Below, in pieces: positions 36,439 through 44,821 of a stretch of 64,000 nucleotides of DNA. The stretch spans positions 1 to 64,000 of the forward strand of contig CALFAK010000094.1 of the NCBI GenBank assembly GCA_937948985.1. Reading direction: 5' to 3'. The first letter of the stretch is position 1. The number at the start of each line of letters is the position of its first letter. The position numbers and the translations under genes are program-made. This DNA comes from an uncultured Neomegalonema sp. Its GTDB lineage: Bacteria > Pseudomonadota > Alphaproteobacteria > Rhodobacterales > Rhodobacteraceae. Below the pieces are notes generated by a model. The model saw nothing but the letters and a program-made list of their open reading frames with translations, made no database searches and was not told where the DNA came from.

Positions 36439-37233
36439 ATGGATATATCTTATGAGACGCTAAAGCTGACCACCCCGCGGCCGCATGTGTTGCTGGTAAC
36501 GATGGCGCGGCCTGAGGCGGCGAATGCAATGAATACGCAGCTGTCGCTGGATATGACGGCGATGTTCGAGGGGTTGGCGATGGATGCGGGGGATGTGCGC
36601 TGTGTCGTTGTCACCGGAGCGGGAGATCGGGCGTTTTGCGCGGGGGGTGACCTCAAGGAGCGCAACGGCATGAGTGACGCAGCCTGGAGGCGGCAGCATG
36701 TGATCTTTGAGCGGATGGTGCGGGCGCTGATCGACTGTCCTGTGCCGATGATCGGGGCGGTGAACGGGGCGGCCTATGGCGGCGGGTGCGAGATTGCTGC
36801 GACAATGGATTTTCTTTATGCGGCCGATACCGCGCGGTTTGCGATGACCGAGGTGACGCTGGGGATTATTCCCGGTGCCGGGGGCACGCAAACGCTGGCC
36901 CGCGCGATGGGGGAACGGCGGGCGAAGGAGTTGATTCTGTCAGGGCGGCCTTTTTCGGTGCAGGAGGCGTTGGAATGGGGGTTGCTGAACGCGGTGCATC
37001 CGCAGGCGGACTTACTGAACGCGGCATTGGAGACGGCGGAGCGGATTGCCAGCAATGCGCCGATTGCGGTGCGCCAAGCGAAGCAAGCCATCCATCGCGG
37101 TCTTGGTATGTCACTGGCCGATGGGCTGAGCTATGAAATTGAAGCGTATAACCGGACAGTTCCGACCAAGGATCGACGTGAGGGCGTTCTGGCGTTCAAC
37201 GAGAAGCGCAAAGCTGTTTTCAAAGGCGTTTGA
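36439..37233 (+). CDS. Enoyl-CoA hydratase
   Basis: A 264-residue crotonase-fold enzyme with an intact active site. The oxyanion-hole segments are DRAFCAGGDLKER and NGAAYGGGCEIAATMDF; the second catalytic glutamate lies in AMTEVTLGIIPGAGGTQTL, the sequence of classic hydratases. It hydrates trans-2-enoyl-CoA made by the divergent acyl-CoA dehydrogenase. ATG 36439; ribosome site weak (GGCGGGG). Followed by a hydroxyisobutyryl-CoA hydrolase-like gene. Confidence 0.9.
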   Translation: MDISYETLKLTTPRPHVLLVTMARPEAANAMNTQLSLDMTAMFEGLAMDAGDVRCVVVTGAGDRAFCAGGDLKERNGMSDAAWRRQHVIFERMVRALIDCPVPMIGAVNGAAYGGGCEIAATMDFLYAADTARFAMTEVTLGIIPGAGGTQTLARAMGERRAKELILSGRPFSVQEALEWGLLNAVHPQADLLNAALETAERIASNAPIAVRQAKQAIHRGLGMSLADGLSYEIEAYNRTVPTKDRREGVLAFNEKRKAVFKGV

Positions 37234-37283
37234 TCATGTACAAGTACGCCTGAGAAAATTCTTTTAAGTAACGGAGCGCGCGC

Positions 37284-38357
37284 ATGAGCGGCGATATCTT
37301 GTTCGATGTTTCCGGCGGCTGGGGGACGATAACCCTCAACGCGCCACAGCGGCTGAATGCGCTGTCGCTGGGGATGTGCCGTGCAATGGCGAAGACGTTG
37401 AGCGTTTGGCGTGATGATGCGGCGGTTAAGGCCGTGCTGATCAAGGCCGCGCCGGGCCGTGCATTCTGTGCAGGCGGTGATATTCGTGATCTCTACACCG
37501 CGCGTAAGGCGGGTGACACCAAGGGGCCGATCCAATTTTTTGCGGCGGAATATCTCAACAACTGGCGCGTTGCGCGGTTTCCCAAGCCCTATGTCGCGTT
37601 GATTGACGGCGCGGTTATGGGTGGCGGGGTCGGGATTTCGGCTCACGGCGATTATCGGGTTGCCACCGACAATGCCCTGTTCGCGATGCCAGAATGCGGC
37701 ATTGGCCTTTATCCTGATGTCGGAGCCACGCATGTTTTGCCGCGCTTACCGGGCGAGGCGGGAATGTGGTTGGGCCTGACCGGGGCGCGGCTTGGGGCGG
37801 GGGATATGATGGGGTTGGGTCTCGCAACCCATGCTGTTCCCGCTGATAAACTCGCTGCAGTTGAGACGGCTTTGCGCGGCGTTGACTGGCGTGACGGGCC
37901 TTATGATGCCGTGGAGGCGGCACTGGATTCCGTCCACGAAGTTCCAAACGGACCGACTCCAGCCATTGATGCGCGCCGCAAGATTGATCAGCATTTTGAT
38001 AAAGCCAGCGTCGAAGCCATTGTTGCCTCGCTCGAAAGCGATGGCGGGGATTGGGCGCAGGAGCAGCTTACCGCCATCGGACGCGGCTCGCCGTTGAGCC
38101 AGAAGGTCACGCATCGTATGCTGGGGCTTGGCGGGCGGTTGGATATAACCCACGCCTTGCGTCTAGAATATGCCGTTACGCGGCGGTTTGTGGAGACGGG
38201 GGCTTTCCTCGAAGGGATACGCGCGCAGATTATCGACAAAGATCGTACCCCGCACTGGGCGCACAGCACCTTGCCGGAGGTGACCGAAGCCGAGATTGAC
38301 GCGATGTTCGCTCCGGCATCCGATACCCCCGTATTCGATTGGGAGAGCACGATATGA
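37284..38357 (+). CDS. 3-hydroxyisobutyryl-CoA hydrolase-like enzyme
   Basis: A 357-residue crotonase-superfamily protein, longer than simple hydratases and with the HIBCH features GRAFCAGGDIRDLY, NNWRVARFPKPYVALIDGAVMGGGVGISAHGDYRVAT and AMPECGIGLYPDVGATHVLPRLPG. HIBCH frees 3-hydroxyisobutyrate in valine breakdown, which agrees with the acyl-CoA dehydrogenase and enoyl-CoA hydratases around it. A few residues differ from classical HIBCH, so a related acyl-CoA hydrolase or hydratase remains possible. Its stop overlaps the next ATG. Confidence 0.85.
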   Translation: MSGDILFDVSGGWGTITLNAPQRLNALSLGMCRAMAKTLSVWRDDAAVKAVLIKAAPGRAFCAGGDIRDLYTARKAGDTKGPIQFFAAEYLNNWRVARFPKPYVALIDGAVMGGGVGISAHGDYRVATDNALFAMPECGIGLYPDVGATHVLPRLPGEAGMWLGLTGARLGAGDMMGLGLATHAVPADKLAAVETALRGVDWRDGPYDAVEAALDSVHEVPNGPTPAIDARRKIDQHFDKASVEAIVASLESDGGDWAQEQLTAIGRGSPLSQKVTHRMLGLGGRLDITHALRLEYAVTRRFVETGAFLEGIRAQIIDKDRTPHWAHSTLPEVTEAEIDAMFAPASDTPVFDWESTI

Positions 38358-39127
38358 GCCTTGTTTTACGTCAAGAAGCGAAGGGATGCGTGAGACTGAC
38401 TCTCAACAATCCCGACCAATACAATGTTTTGTCAGAAGCAATGCTGGGCGCGCTGGAGGTGGAAATTGCCGAGATTGGCACCCGCACCGACCTGCAAGTG
38501 ATGGTGCTGGCCGCCGCCGGGAAGGCGTTTTGTTCCGGCCATAACCTCAAGGAAATGCGCGCGACGCCCGAAAAAGCCTACTACGATGCGCTGTTCGCCC
38601 GTTGCTCGCGGTTTATGCAGAGCTTGCTGGAATTGCCGATCCCCGTGATTGCGCGCGTTCAGGGGCTGGCAACCGCCGCCGGATGTCAGCTGGTGGCAAC
38701 CTGCGATATGGCTGTGGCCGCTGAGGAGGCGCAATTCGGGGTTTCAGGGGTTAATCTGGGCCTGTTCTGCTCAACACCATCGGTCGCGCTGAGCCGTGTG
38801 ATCAGTCGCAAGCGGGCGTTCGAGATGCTGACCACAGGCGAGTTCATTGATGCCGCCACCGCCGCCGATTGGGGCTTGATCAACCGTGCGGTCCCCGCCG
38901 CCGGGCTTGACGCTGAAATTACGCGCCTGACGGACAGTATTATGGCAAAAAGTCCGGTTCCGGTTAAGATGGGCAAGGCGCTGTTCTATCGCCAACTGAC
39001 CGCGCCCATTGCCGCCGCTTATGAGGATGCCGGGGAGACGATGGCGTGCAATATGATGACCCATGATGCCGTTGAAGGCATCGACGCGTTTATCGAGAAG
39101 CGCAAGCCTGTGTGGCGTGGGGAATAA
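38354..39127 (+). CDS. Enoyl-CoA hydratase/isomerase-family protein
   Basis: A 257-residue crotonase-fold protein. GKAFCSGHNLKEM and VQGLATAAGCQLVATCDMAV form the oxyanion hole; the region GVSGVNLGLFCSTPSVALSR lacks the Glu found in the 36439 enzyme, as in the mammalian ECHDC3-like group. ATG 38354 overlaps the upstream stop (ATGA), so it is the third gene of the crotonase operon. Substrate unknown. An earlier start at 38339 lies inside the upstream gene and is rejected. Confidence 0.86.
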   Translation: MSLVLRQEAKGCVRLTLNNPDQYNVLSEAMLGALEVEIAEIGTRTDLQVMVLAAAGKAFCSGHNLKEMRATPEKAYYDALFARCSRFMQSLLELPIPVIARVQGLATAAGCQLVATCDMAVAAEEAQFGVSGVNLGLFCSTPSVALSRVISRKRAFEMLTTGEFIDAATAADWGLINRAVPAAGLDAEITRLTDSIMAKSPVPVKMGKALFYRQLTAPIAAAYEDAGETMACNMMTHDAVEGIDAFIEKRKPVWRGE

Positions 39128-39488
39128 GCAGGGCAGTCAATCCACCGAGATGTCGTAGCGATCAAGTTAGAGCGCAAATTTTCACGTGATTGCTCAAGCC
39201 CCGGCAAGGTTTCGTCGCGTGCCTTATCCGGCTTTTCGTTGCGGGCGATCTTTTTCGGGTGCGCTTGGATGACGTCATTCACCTCTCTGTGGAATTCGAC
39301 CCTGTCTAATTCTTCTGTATTCGTGAGTAGTTCATATGCCAACGCCGTGTACAATCGTTGATGCGTTACAGAGTGCAAATCCGATGCGTCATGATCGCAC
39401 CATCAAAATCAGATTGAACCAGCGCCCCCGCACCCTTAGACCCTATTCACGGGGTTAATCGGGCCACGGGGTTAATCGGGACGAATTC
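39128..39488. other. 361-bp intergenic region
   Basis: It holds the end of the crotonase operon and the leader of the chorismate mutase gene. The minus strand has an open frame (up to 39378) whose residues (LAYELLTNTEELDRVEFHRE ...) could be a gene scrap, but it runs on into the antisense of the upstream enzyme and has no convincing start. No RNA gene recognised. A short tandem repeat lies at the right end. Confidence 0.4.
39448..39480 (+). repeat. Tandem 17-bp repeat, two copies
   Basis: CACGGGGTTAATCGGG occurs at 39448-39463 and again at 39465-39480, period 17 bp. It lies immediately before the chorismate mutase start, so it may be a duplicated leader or binding site. Confidence 0.7.
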
Positions 39489-40166
39489 ATGGACGACGCT
39501 GACTGGTCTCCCAAAACACTGACCGAAGCGCGCGAGCATATCGACGCGGTCGATGCCGCTATTCTCGATCTTCTGCACCGCCGCGCAAGTATTGTGGAGC
39601 ATGTGGGCCGTCTGAAGCGGGAGAGTGCGGACACACCGCCCGCCAATGCGTTTCGCCCCGCGCGTGAGATCCAGATGCTGCGCCGGATGCGGGGGGAGAC
39701 AACCCCCCCGCTCGCCTTTGCCACCGTTGTCGCGGTCTGGCGGGAGATTGTGTCAGGATTTACCGCCGCGCAAATGCCGCTGCGCGTAGCCACCTTGCCC
39801 GAAACCGCCCTACTGGCCCGTGATAATTTCGGCGCGCAAGCCCGCATCAAAATGTATCAAACGCAAGATCAAATCACCGCCGCCCTCGCCCGCGACCCCG
39901 CGATAATCGCCCTGCTGCCAATTGAGAGCAATTGGCCGGATGCTGTGACTGGTGGCGCGCGGGTTATAGCCGCCCTGCCCTTTTGCGGGCCTGAAACCCA
40001 CGCTTATTGCATCGGCCACACGGCGCTGGAACCGAGTGGTGACGATATCACCTTAAGCCGCAGCGGCCCCGATGCGTCGATTACTGCGACGGATGGCTAT
40101 CATCCTGAACAACCCGGCCTGCTCGGCATCCATCCGCGCCCTTTAACCGATGAGGCACAGTCATGA
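39489..40166 (+). CDS. Chorismate mutase (AroQ-type), with C-terminal extension
   Basis: A 225-residue protein. The N-terminal AroQ helix bundle reads LTEAREHIDAVDAAILDLLHRRASIVEHVGRLK, with the active-site Arg/Lys pattern of chorismate mutases that open prephenate dehydratases. The rest (about 95-225) resembles a poorly conserved prephenate-dehydratase-like region, LPIESNWPD, but lacks an evident T-R-F active-site motif. It converts chorismate to prephenate for Phe/Tyr synthesis. The stop overlaps hisC, forming a three-gene aromatic amino-acid operon. Confidence 0.88.
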   Translation: MDDADWSPKTLTEAREHIDAVDAAILDLLHRRASIVEHVGRLKRESADTPPANAFRPAREIQMLRRMRGETTPPLAFATVVAVWREIVSGFTAAQMPLRVATLPETALLARDNFGAQARIKMYQTQDQITAALARDPAIIALLPIESNWPDAVTGGARVIAALPFCGPETHAYCIGHTALEPSGDDITLSRSGPDASITATDGYHPEQPGLLGIHPRPLTDEAQS

Positions 40167-41272
40167 CGCCCGAAAATACCGCTCCGCAAAAGCCGGAACC
40201 CAAATCCGGCCTCATGCGCATCTCGCCCTATGTTGGTGGTAAAGCCACCGTCAGCGGTGCGAACCGGATCGTTAAGCTGTCCTCGAACGAAAACCCTTAT
40301 GGCGCATCACTCGCCGCGATTGAGGCGTTCAAAGACGGCGCGGATACGCTTGCGCTGTATCCTGACGGCAGCGCGCGCGCTTTGCGTGAAGCGATCGCCA
40401 AATCCGAAGGGTTGGACCCGGCGCGTATCCTTTGCGGGGCCGGATCGGATGAGATCATCACCTTCTTGTGTCGCACCTACGCGGGGCCGGGCGACGAGAT
40501 TATGCATTCGGCCCACGGGTTCCTGATGTACCAGCTGTCGGCGCTGGCCGTTGGCGCTGATCCTGTCAGCGTACCGGAGGTGGATCTGATGGCCGATATC
40601 GACGCGATGATCGCCGCCGCGAATGAGCGCACGAAGCTGGTGTTTATCGCCAATCCGAACAACCCCACCGGAACCCTGATTCCGGATACGGAAATCCGAC
40701 GTCTGCGGGACGGGCTGCCGAGCCACACTTTACTGGTAATTGATGCCGCCTATGCGGAATACGTTACTGAACCGGGCTATGACAGCGGCGCGGCACTGGT
40801 GAGCGAACGCGATGATGTGGTGATGACCCGCACGTTCTCAAAAATCCACGGCCTCGCCACCCTGCGCCTCGGCTGGTGCTATGCGCCCGAAGCGGTGATC
40901 GATGCGATGAACCGTGTGCGCGGGCCTTTCAACGTTTCCGGCCCCGCATTGGCAGCCGGAACCGCCGCAATTGCCGATGCTGATTTCATCGCCCGATCCC
41001 GCGATGGCAACATAGAGGCCCGCGCTTGGGTAGCAGAAAAGCTTGAGCGCCTCGGCTTTCCCGTCACACCTTCGCACGGTAATTTCGTGTTGGCGGAATT
41101 CGGTACATCCGGCCCGCACAGTGCGGAGGCCGCCGACACATTCCTGCAATCGCGCGGTATTTTGATCCGCCGCATGGAAGGCTATGGCCTGCCCGCCCAC
41201 CTGCGCATATCCATCGGCACAGCGGCGGAAAACGGCGTTCTCATAGCCGCACTCGAAGACTTCGTGGCATGA
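40163..41272 (+). CDS. hisC: Histidinol-phosphate / aromatic aminotransferase
   Basis: A 369-residue class I/II PLP-dependent aminotransferase. It shows KLSSNENPYGAS, the pyridoxal-binding context VIDAAYAEYV, and the lysine in TRTFSKIHGLATLRLGWCYAP that forms the Schiff base. HisC-type enzymes in this position often transaminate phenylpyruvate, hydroxyphenylpyruvate or prephenate/arogenate, which fits the neighbours chorismate mutase and prephenate dehydrogenase better than histidine synthesis. Overlaps both neighbours by 4 bp. Confidence 0.9.
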   Translation: MTPENTAPQKPEPKSGLMRISPYVGGKATVSGANRIVKLSSNENPYGASLAAIEAFKDGADTLALYPDGSARALREAIAKSEGLDPARILCGAGSDEIITFLCRTYAGPGDEIMHSAHGFLMYQLSALAVGADPVSVPEVDLMADIDAMIAAANERTKLVFIANPNNPTGTLIPDTEIRRLRDGLPSHTLLVIDAAYAEYVTEPGYDSGAALVSERDDVVMTRTFSKIHGLATLRLGWCYAPEAVIDAMNRVRGPFNVSGPALAAGTAAIADADFIARSRDGNIEARAWVAEKLERLGFPVTPSHGNFVLAEFGTSGPHSAEAADTFLQSRGILIRRMEGYGLPAHLRISIGTAAENGVLIAALEDFVA

Positions 41273-42204
41273 GTGCCCTTTTCAACCGTGTCGCTCTGAT
41301 CGGGATCGGCCTGATCGGCTCCTCCATTGCCCATGCCGCGCGGCGCGGCGGTCTGGCCGGTGAGATTGTCGGCACGGCGCGCTCGAAGGAGACGCGTGAG
41401 ACTGCCCTGCGCCTCGGCGTGGTCGACCGTATCGCCGATACGGCGGCTCAGGCTGTAGAGGGCGCAGATCTCGTCATCTTGTGCATCCCTGTCGGCGCAA
41501 TTGGCATTGTTATGGAGGAAATCGCCCCATCTCTGTCCAAAGGCACAATTGTGAGCGATGTCGGTTCAGTTAAGGGCGCGGTGATTGCCCAAGCGCTGCC
41601 GCACCTGCCCGATGGTGTCGAACTCGTCCCCGCGCACCCGATTGCCGGAACCGAGAAATCCGGCCCCGAATCCGGGTTTGCCGAGTTATTCGATGGCCGC
41701 TGGTGCATCCTCACGCCGCTGCCGCAATCTGATCTGGACGCCGTGGCCCGGACGCGGGCGTTTTGGGAGGGTTTAGGCTCGCATGTTGATGTGATGGACG
41801 CCGCCCATCACGACCGGGTGTTGGCCGTCACCTCGCATGTACCGCACCTGATCGCGTATTCCATCGTCGGTACGGCCAGCGATTTGGAGACTGTGACACA
41901 GAGTGAAGTGGTGAAATACTCGGCCTCCGGCTTTCGGGATTTCACCCGCATTGCCGCATCGGACCCCACCATGTGGCGCGACGTGTTCCTGACCAATAAG
42001 GAAGCGACATTGGAGGTTTTGGGGCGGGTTACTGAAGATCTGTTCGCCCTGCAACGCGCGATCCGTTGGGGCGACGGGGATGCGTTGTTCGAGCATTTCT
42101 CGCGGACCCGCGCGATCCGCCAGGGGATTGTTGATGCGGGTCAGGATACGGCGGATGCCGATTTCGGTCGGGGCAAGGGAGAGAAGCCGCTGGCCGGGGA
42201 GTGA
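41269..42204 (+). CDS. Prephenate/arogenate dehydrogenase
   Basis: A 311-residue NAD(P)-dependent dehydrogenase of the TyrA family. N-terminal Rossmann motif VALIGIGLIGSSIAHAA, the conserved VSDVGSVKGAVI, the substrate-binding VPAHPIAGTEKSGPESG and DAAHHDRVLAVTSHVPHLIAY. It oxidatively decarboxylates prephenate or arogenate for tyrosine formation. No fused chorismate mutase; that activity is supplied by the first gene of the operon. Ends 1 bp before the convergent rarD stop. Confidence 0.92.
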   Translation: MSALFNRVALIGIGLIGSSIAHAARRGGLAGEIVGTARSKETRETALRLGVVDRIADTAAQAVEGADLVILCIPVGAIGIVMEEIAPSLSKGTIVSDVGSVKGAVIAQALPHLPDGVELVPAHPIAGTEKSGPESGFAELFDGRWCILTPLPQSDLDAVARTRAFWEGLGSHVDVMDAAHHDRVLAVTSHVPHLIAYSIVGTASDLETVTQSEVVKYSASGFRDFTRIAASDPTMWRDVFLTNKEATLEVLGRVTEDLFALQRAIRWGDGDALFEHFSRTRAIRQGIVDAGQDTADADFGRGKGEKPLAGE

Positions 42205-42205
42205 T

Positions 42206-43096
42206 TCATCCTCTCTCCCCGCGCAGCAACTCGAAGCAATAGAGCGCCACAGCGAGCCAAATCACGCAAAATGCTGTTATTTTCTGTGCGCTTAACGCCT
42301 CGCCCAATATCAGGGCAGATGCCAGTTGCAATGTCGGGTTGATGTAGAACAACACGCCCACCGTGGAAAACCGTAACCGCTTTGCCGCCTCAACAAACAT
42401 CACCAGCGGGATCGCGGTGAACAGAGATGAGCCGATCAGCAGCATAGACACGCGCATATCCTGTCCAAAGACGCCGCCGCCAACCCACAGCAGGTAGAGC
42501 GCGAGTATCGGCATCACCAGAGTCAGCTCCCACATCACGCCCACCAGCGGCCCGATTTCCGTGCGTTTTCGGATTACGCCGTAGGCCGCGAAGGTCAGCC
42601 CGACGACAATCGCTATCCACGGCATTCCGTCAAAGTGCAAACCAAGCCAAAACACCCCGCAAGCCGCAATAGAAGCCGCAGCCCATTGTAGCGGGGTTAT
42701 CCGCTCGCCGAATACGACACGGCCCAGCACCACAACGATGATCGGATAGATGTAGTAGCCGAAACTCGCCTGTGCCGTCTGGCCGATCTGGATGGCGACG
42801 ACGAATACGACCCAATTCACCGAGATCATCGACGTAGCAAGACCCATTGCGCCGATCATACGTGCACTGCGCCCGGCCTCGACAAATCGCGCCCAGCGTC
42901 CGGTTGCCAAGCCGTAGAGCGCGATCACCGGGAATGACCAGAGGATGCGGTGTGCGACCACCTCTCCGGCGGGGACCGCGTTCAGCTGTGCGTAATACAG
43001 CGGCGACAGCCCCCAAATTACCGTCGCCATCACAATAAAAAAGACGCCCAATCGGGCGCCTTTGGTATCAGTTTCAGCCGGATCGGCTTGGATCAC
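42206..43096 (-). CDS. rarD: RarD/EamA-family membrane permease
   Basis: A 296-residue inner-membrane protein with ten predicted helices in two EamA repeats. RarD features include VIWGLSPLYYAQLNAVPAGEVVAHRILWSFP at the N-terminus and the C-terminal FIALVLMFVEAAKRLRFSTVGVLFYINPTLQ-like block. Substrate unproven; chloramphenicol-sensitivity naming is historical. The start is GTG 43096, overlapping the sodB stop (GTGA), an unusual coupling of a permease to superoxide dismutase. Confidence 0.88.
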   Translation of the reverse strand: MIQADPAETDTKGARLGVFFIVMATVIWGLSPLYYAQLNAVPAGEVVAHRILWSFPVIALYGLATGRWARFVEAGRSARMIGAMGLATSMISVNWVVFVVAIQIGQTAQASFGYYIYPIIVVVLGRVVFGERITPLQWAAASIAACGVFWLGLHFDGMPWIAIVVGLTFAAYGVIRKRTEIGPLVGVMWELTLVMPILALYLLWVGGGVFGQDMRVSMLLIGSSLFTAIPLVMFVEAAKRLRFSTVGVLFYINPTLQLASALILGEALSAQKITAFCVIWLAVALYCFELLRGERG

Positions 43097-43701
43097 GCAG
43101 CGCCCGCAGCGGTAAGACGCTCGGTCACGTTTTCCCAGTTGACGAGATTATCGAGGAAGTTCTCGATATAGGCCGGGCGCTTGTTGCGATAATCGATGTA
43201 GTAGGAATGTTCCCACACATCACAACCGAGCAGCGATGTTTGACCTACGCATTCAGGGTTCACACCGTTTGGTGTGGCAAGGATGGCCAGCTTATCGCCG
43301 TTCAGCGTCAGCCAGACCCAGCCAGAGCCGAACTGGCCCGCGCCGCCGGCGACGAACGCTTTCTTGAACGAAGCCACGTCGCCGAACCCGTCATTGATGC
43401 GCGCTTCCAACTCGGAAGGCATCGCACCGCCGCCATTGGGTTTCATCCAGTTCCAGAACTGGTTGTGGTTCCACGCTTGGGTTGATTGGTTCATCAGGCC
43501 CGTGTTTTCGGCTTTGTACGCCGCAACCATGATCTCTTCGAGCGACTTGCCCTCGTATTCCGTGCCAGCGATCATCTCGTTGGTTTTGTCGAAATACGCC
43601 TTGTGGTGCAGATCGTGGTGAAACTGCAGCGTTTCCTCTGACATGCCCCCAGCGGCAAGCGCATCATGGGCATAGGGAAGGTCTGGAAGTTCAAAAGCCA
43701 T
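43093..43701 (-). CDS. sodB: Iron/manganese superoxide dismutase
   Basis: A 202-residue cytosolic enzyme that dismutates superoxide. The metal ligands are visible in the usual contexts: the His of ETLQFHHDLHHKAY, the His in AWNHNQFWNWM, and the Asp and His of DVWEHSYYIDYRN. The GGGA-G and QFGSGW segments (GGAGQFGSGWVWLTL) suggest an iron-type enzyme, but iron and manganese forms cannot be separated by eye. Start ATG 43701 (MAFELPDLPYAHDAL); the longer frame to 43725 is rejected. Confidence 0.95.
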   Translation of the reverse strand: MAFELPDLPYAHDALAAGGMSEETLQFHHDLHHKAYFDKTNEMIAGTEYEGKSLEEIMVAAYKAENTGLMNQSTQAWNHNQFWNWMKPNGGGAMPSELEARINDGFGDVASFKKAFVAGGAGQFGSGWVWLTLNGDKLAILATPNGVNPECVGQTSLLGCDVWEHSYYIDYRNKRPAYIENFLDNLVNWENVTERLTAAGAA

Positions 43702-43904
43702 TTCGATGTCCTCTCGGCAATGCAATTTGTGACGAAGTTACGACCCCGTATAACAAACTCCGATGTATCGCGACAGTGGCGCGGGTCAATGAGTTTCAGC
43801 GTTTCGGGAGATGAAAAGCGATTTTCCATCATGAGTTCCGACTTTTGACTCTCAATCCAAAGCGAATAGACTGGACGATCAGCGGAATATGTACAACTTC
43901 GGTA

Positions 43905-44183
43905 ATGGCAGAGATGGCAACCACGACATTCACGACGCGTTTAGATAGCGAAATTAAAGCCGAATTGGAGCAGATTGCCCGCTATGAGGACAGCTCAGCT
44001 TCCCATCTCGCCAATCAGGCGATTACAGCAATGGTCGAAGAGCGCAAGGCAACACGTGAGTTGGTTAATGTGGGAATGCAATTGCTGGCGAAGGGGATTT
44101 CGATCTCCGAGGAAAAAGTGGACGCATGGTTTGACGGGCCGGAGGATGCCGCTTTTCCTGAAGCTGATACTTTTGAAAAATAA
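43905..44183 (+). CDS. Ribbon-helix-helix antitoxin (ParD/CopG type)
   Basis: A 92-residue protein with an N-terminal ribbon-helix-helix DNA-binding domain, TTTFTTRLDSEIKAELEQIARYEDSSASHLANQAITAMVEE, and an acidic C-terminal tail for toxin binding. The start is ATG 43905 or ATG 43914; an upstream TTG is rejected. The toxin gene follows after 8 bp. The pair normally represses its own promoter. Confidence 0.85.
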   Translation: MAEMATTTFTTRLDSEIKAELEQIARYEDSSASHLANQAITAMVEERKATRELVNVGMQLLAKGISISEEKVDAWFDGPEDAAFPEADTFEK

Positions 44184-44191
44184 GCCTTTTC

Positions 44192-44518
44192 ATGAAAATC
44201 CAATTTCTGGAATCCTCAATCCTCGGCCTTCAATGGATGCGCCGGTATTATCGGGAGCGTCCGCATCTTAAAGATACTGCGGCGCGAAGTTACCAAAAAG
44301 CGAAAGATCTGCTGCGGGATAACTCCGTAACGGGACGAAGTTTCGATGGTATCGCGGGAGTTTCAGAACGATCAATCCTGAACACCCCGTTCTCGATACT
44401 CTACACCGTGAAGGACGATACGATCTACGTCATCGACATACGCGATGGTCGTGGACACCGCAGTGAAAGAGCTGTGCGTGAATACACGCAACACCTGAAG
44501 AAGAAATATCACTTGTAG
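44192..44518 (+). CDS. ParE/RelE-superfamily toxin
   Basis: A 108-residue protein of the RelE/ParE fold: the long N-terminal helix pair RRYYRERPHLKDTAARSYQKAKDLL, then strands RSILNTPFSILYTVKDDTIYVIDIRDGRGHRSERAV. The IL-YTV-DDTI-V-DIRDGR pattern is characteristic. ParE members poison gyrase, RelE members cleave mRNA; which applies is not clear from the sequence. Partner of the antitoxin upstream; the two form a type II system. Confidence 0.85.
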   Translation: MKIQFLESSILGLQWMRRYYRERPHLKDTAARSYQKAKDLLRDNSVTGRSFDGIAGVSERSILNTPFSILYTVKDDTIYVIDIRDGRGHRSERAVREYTQHLKKKYHL

Positions 44519-44528
44519 ACTGACACCC

Positions 44529-44744
44529 TTATCGCTTGCGCAGGCATTCGTCCCAATAGTCGTAAAGCGCCATGAGGATGCAGGCGATGGCGATGATGGC
44601 GAAGGGGAGGCCGCCTTCAAAACCCGCGAAACCCGTCGAGATGCTGTAGGACAGGCCGAGGATAAAGATCGCGAAAATGGCAAATCCGATCAGACCCGTG
44701 ATTGGCTTTGCCGTGTCGCCTTTGCGGTTTTCGTTATCACTCAT
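44529..44744 (-). CDS. Small two-helix membrane protein, hypothetical
   Basis: A 71-residue protein with a polar N-terminus (SDNENRKGDTAKP) and two transmembrane helices (GLIGFAIFAIFILGLSYSI, FEGGLPFAIIAIACILMALYDYW). The start is ATG 44744, behind AAGGAGC; one codon upstream a GTG also fits. No family recognised. It lies 10 bp from the convergent toxin gene and 77 bp from the amidase end. Confidence 0.6.
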   Translation of the reverse strand: MSDNENRKGDTAKPITGLIGFAIFAIFILGLSYSISTGFAGFEGGLPFAIIAIACILMALYDYWDECLRKR

Positions 44745-44821
44745 CACAAGCTCCTTAAGTCTTTATTTTGGCGCGCTTTCCCGGTCTCGCAGCGTATTAG
44801 CTGCGCTCGGAATCGCTTTAG

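Noticed and set aside
39019-39378. Minus-strand 119-residue ORF between crotonase gene and chorismate mutase
   Set aside because: It overlaps the crotonase gene antisense and has no convincing ribosome site or family; possibly a scrap, but not supportable as a gene.
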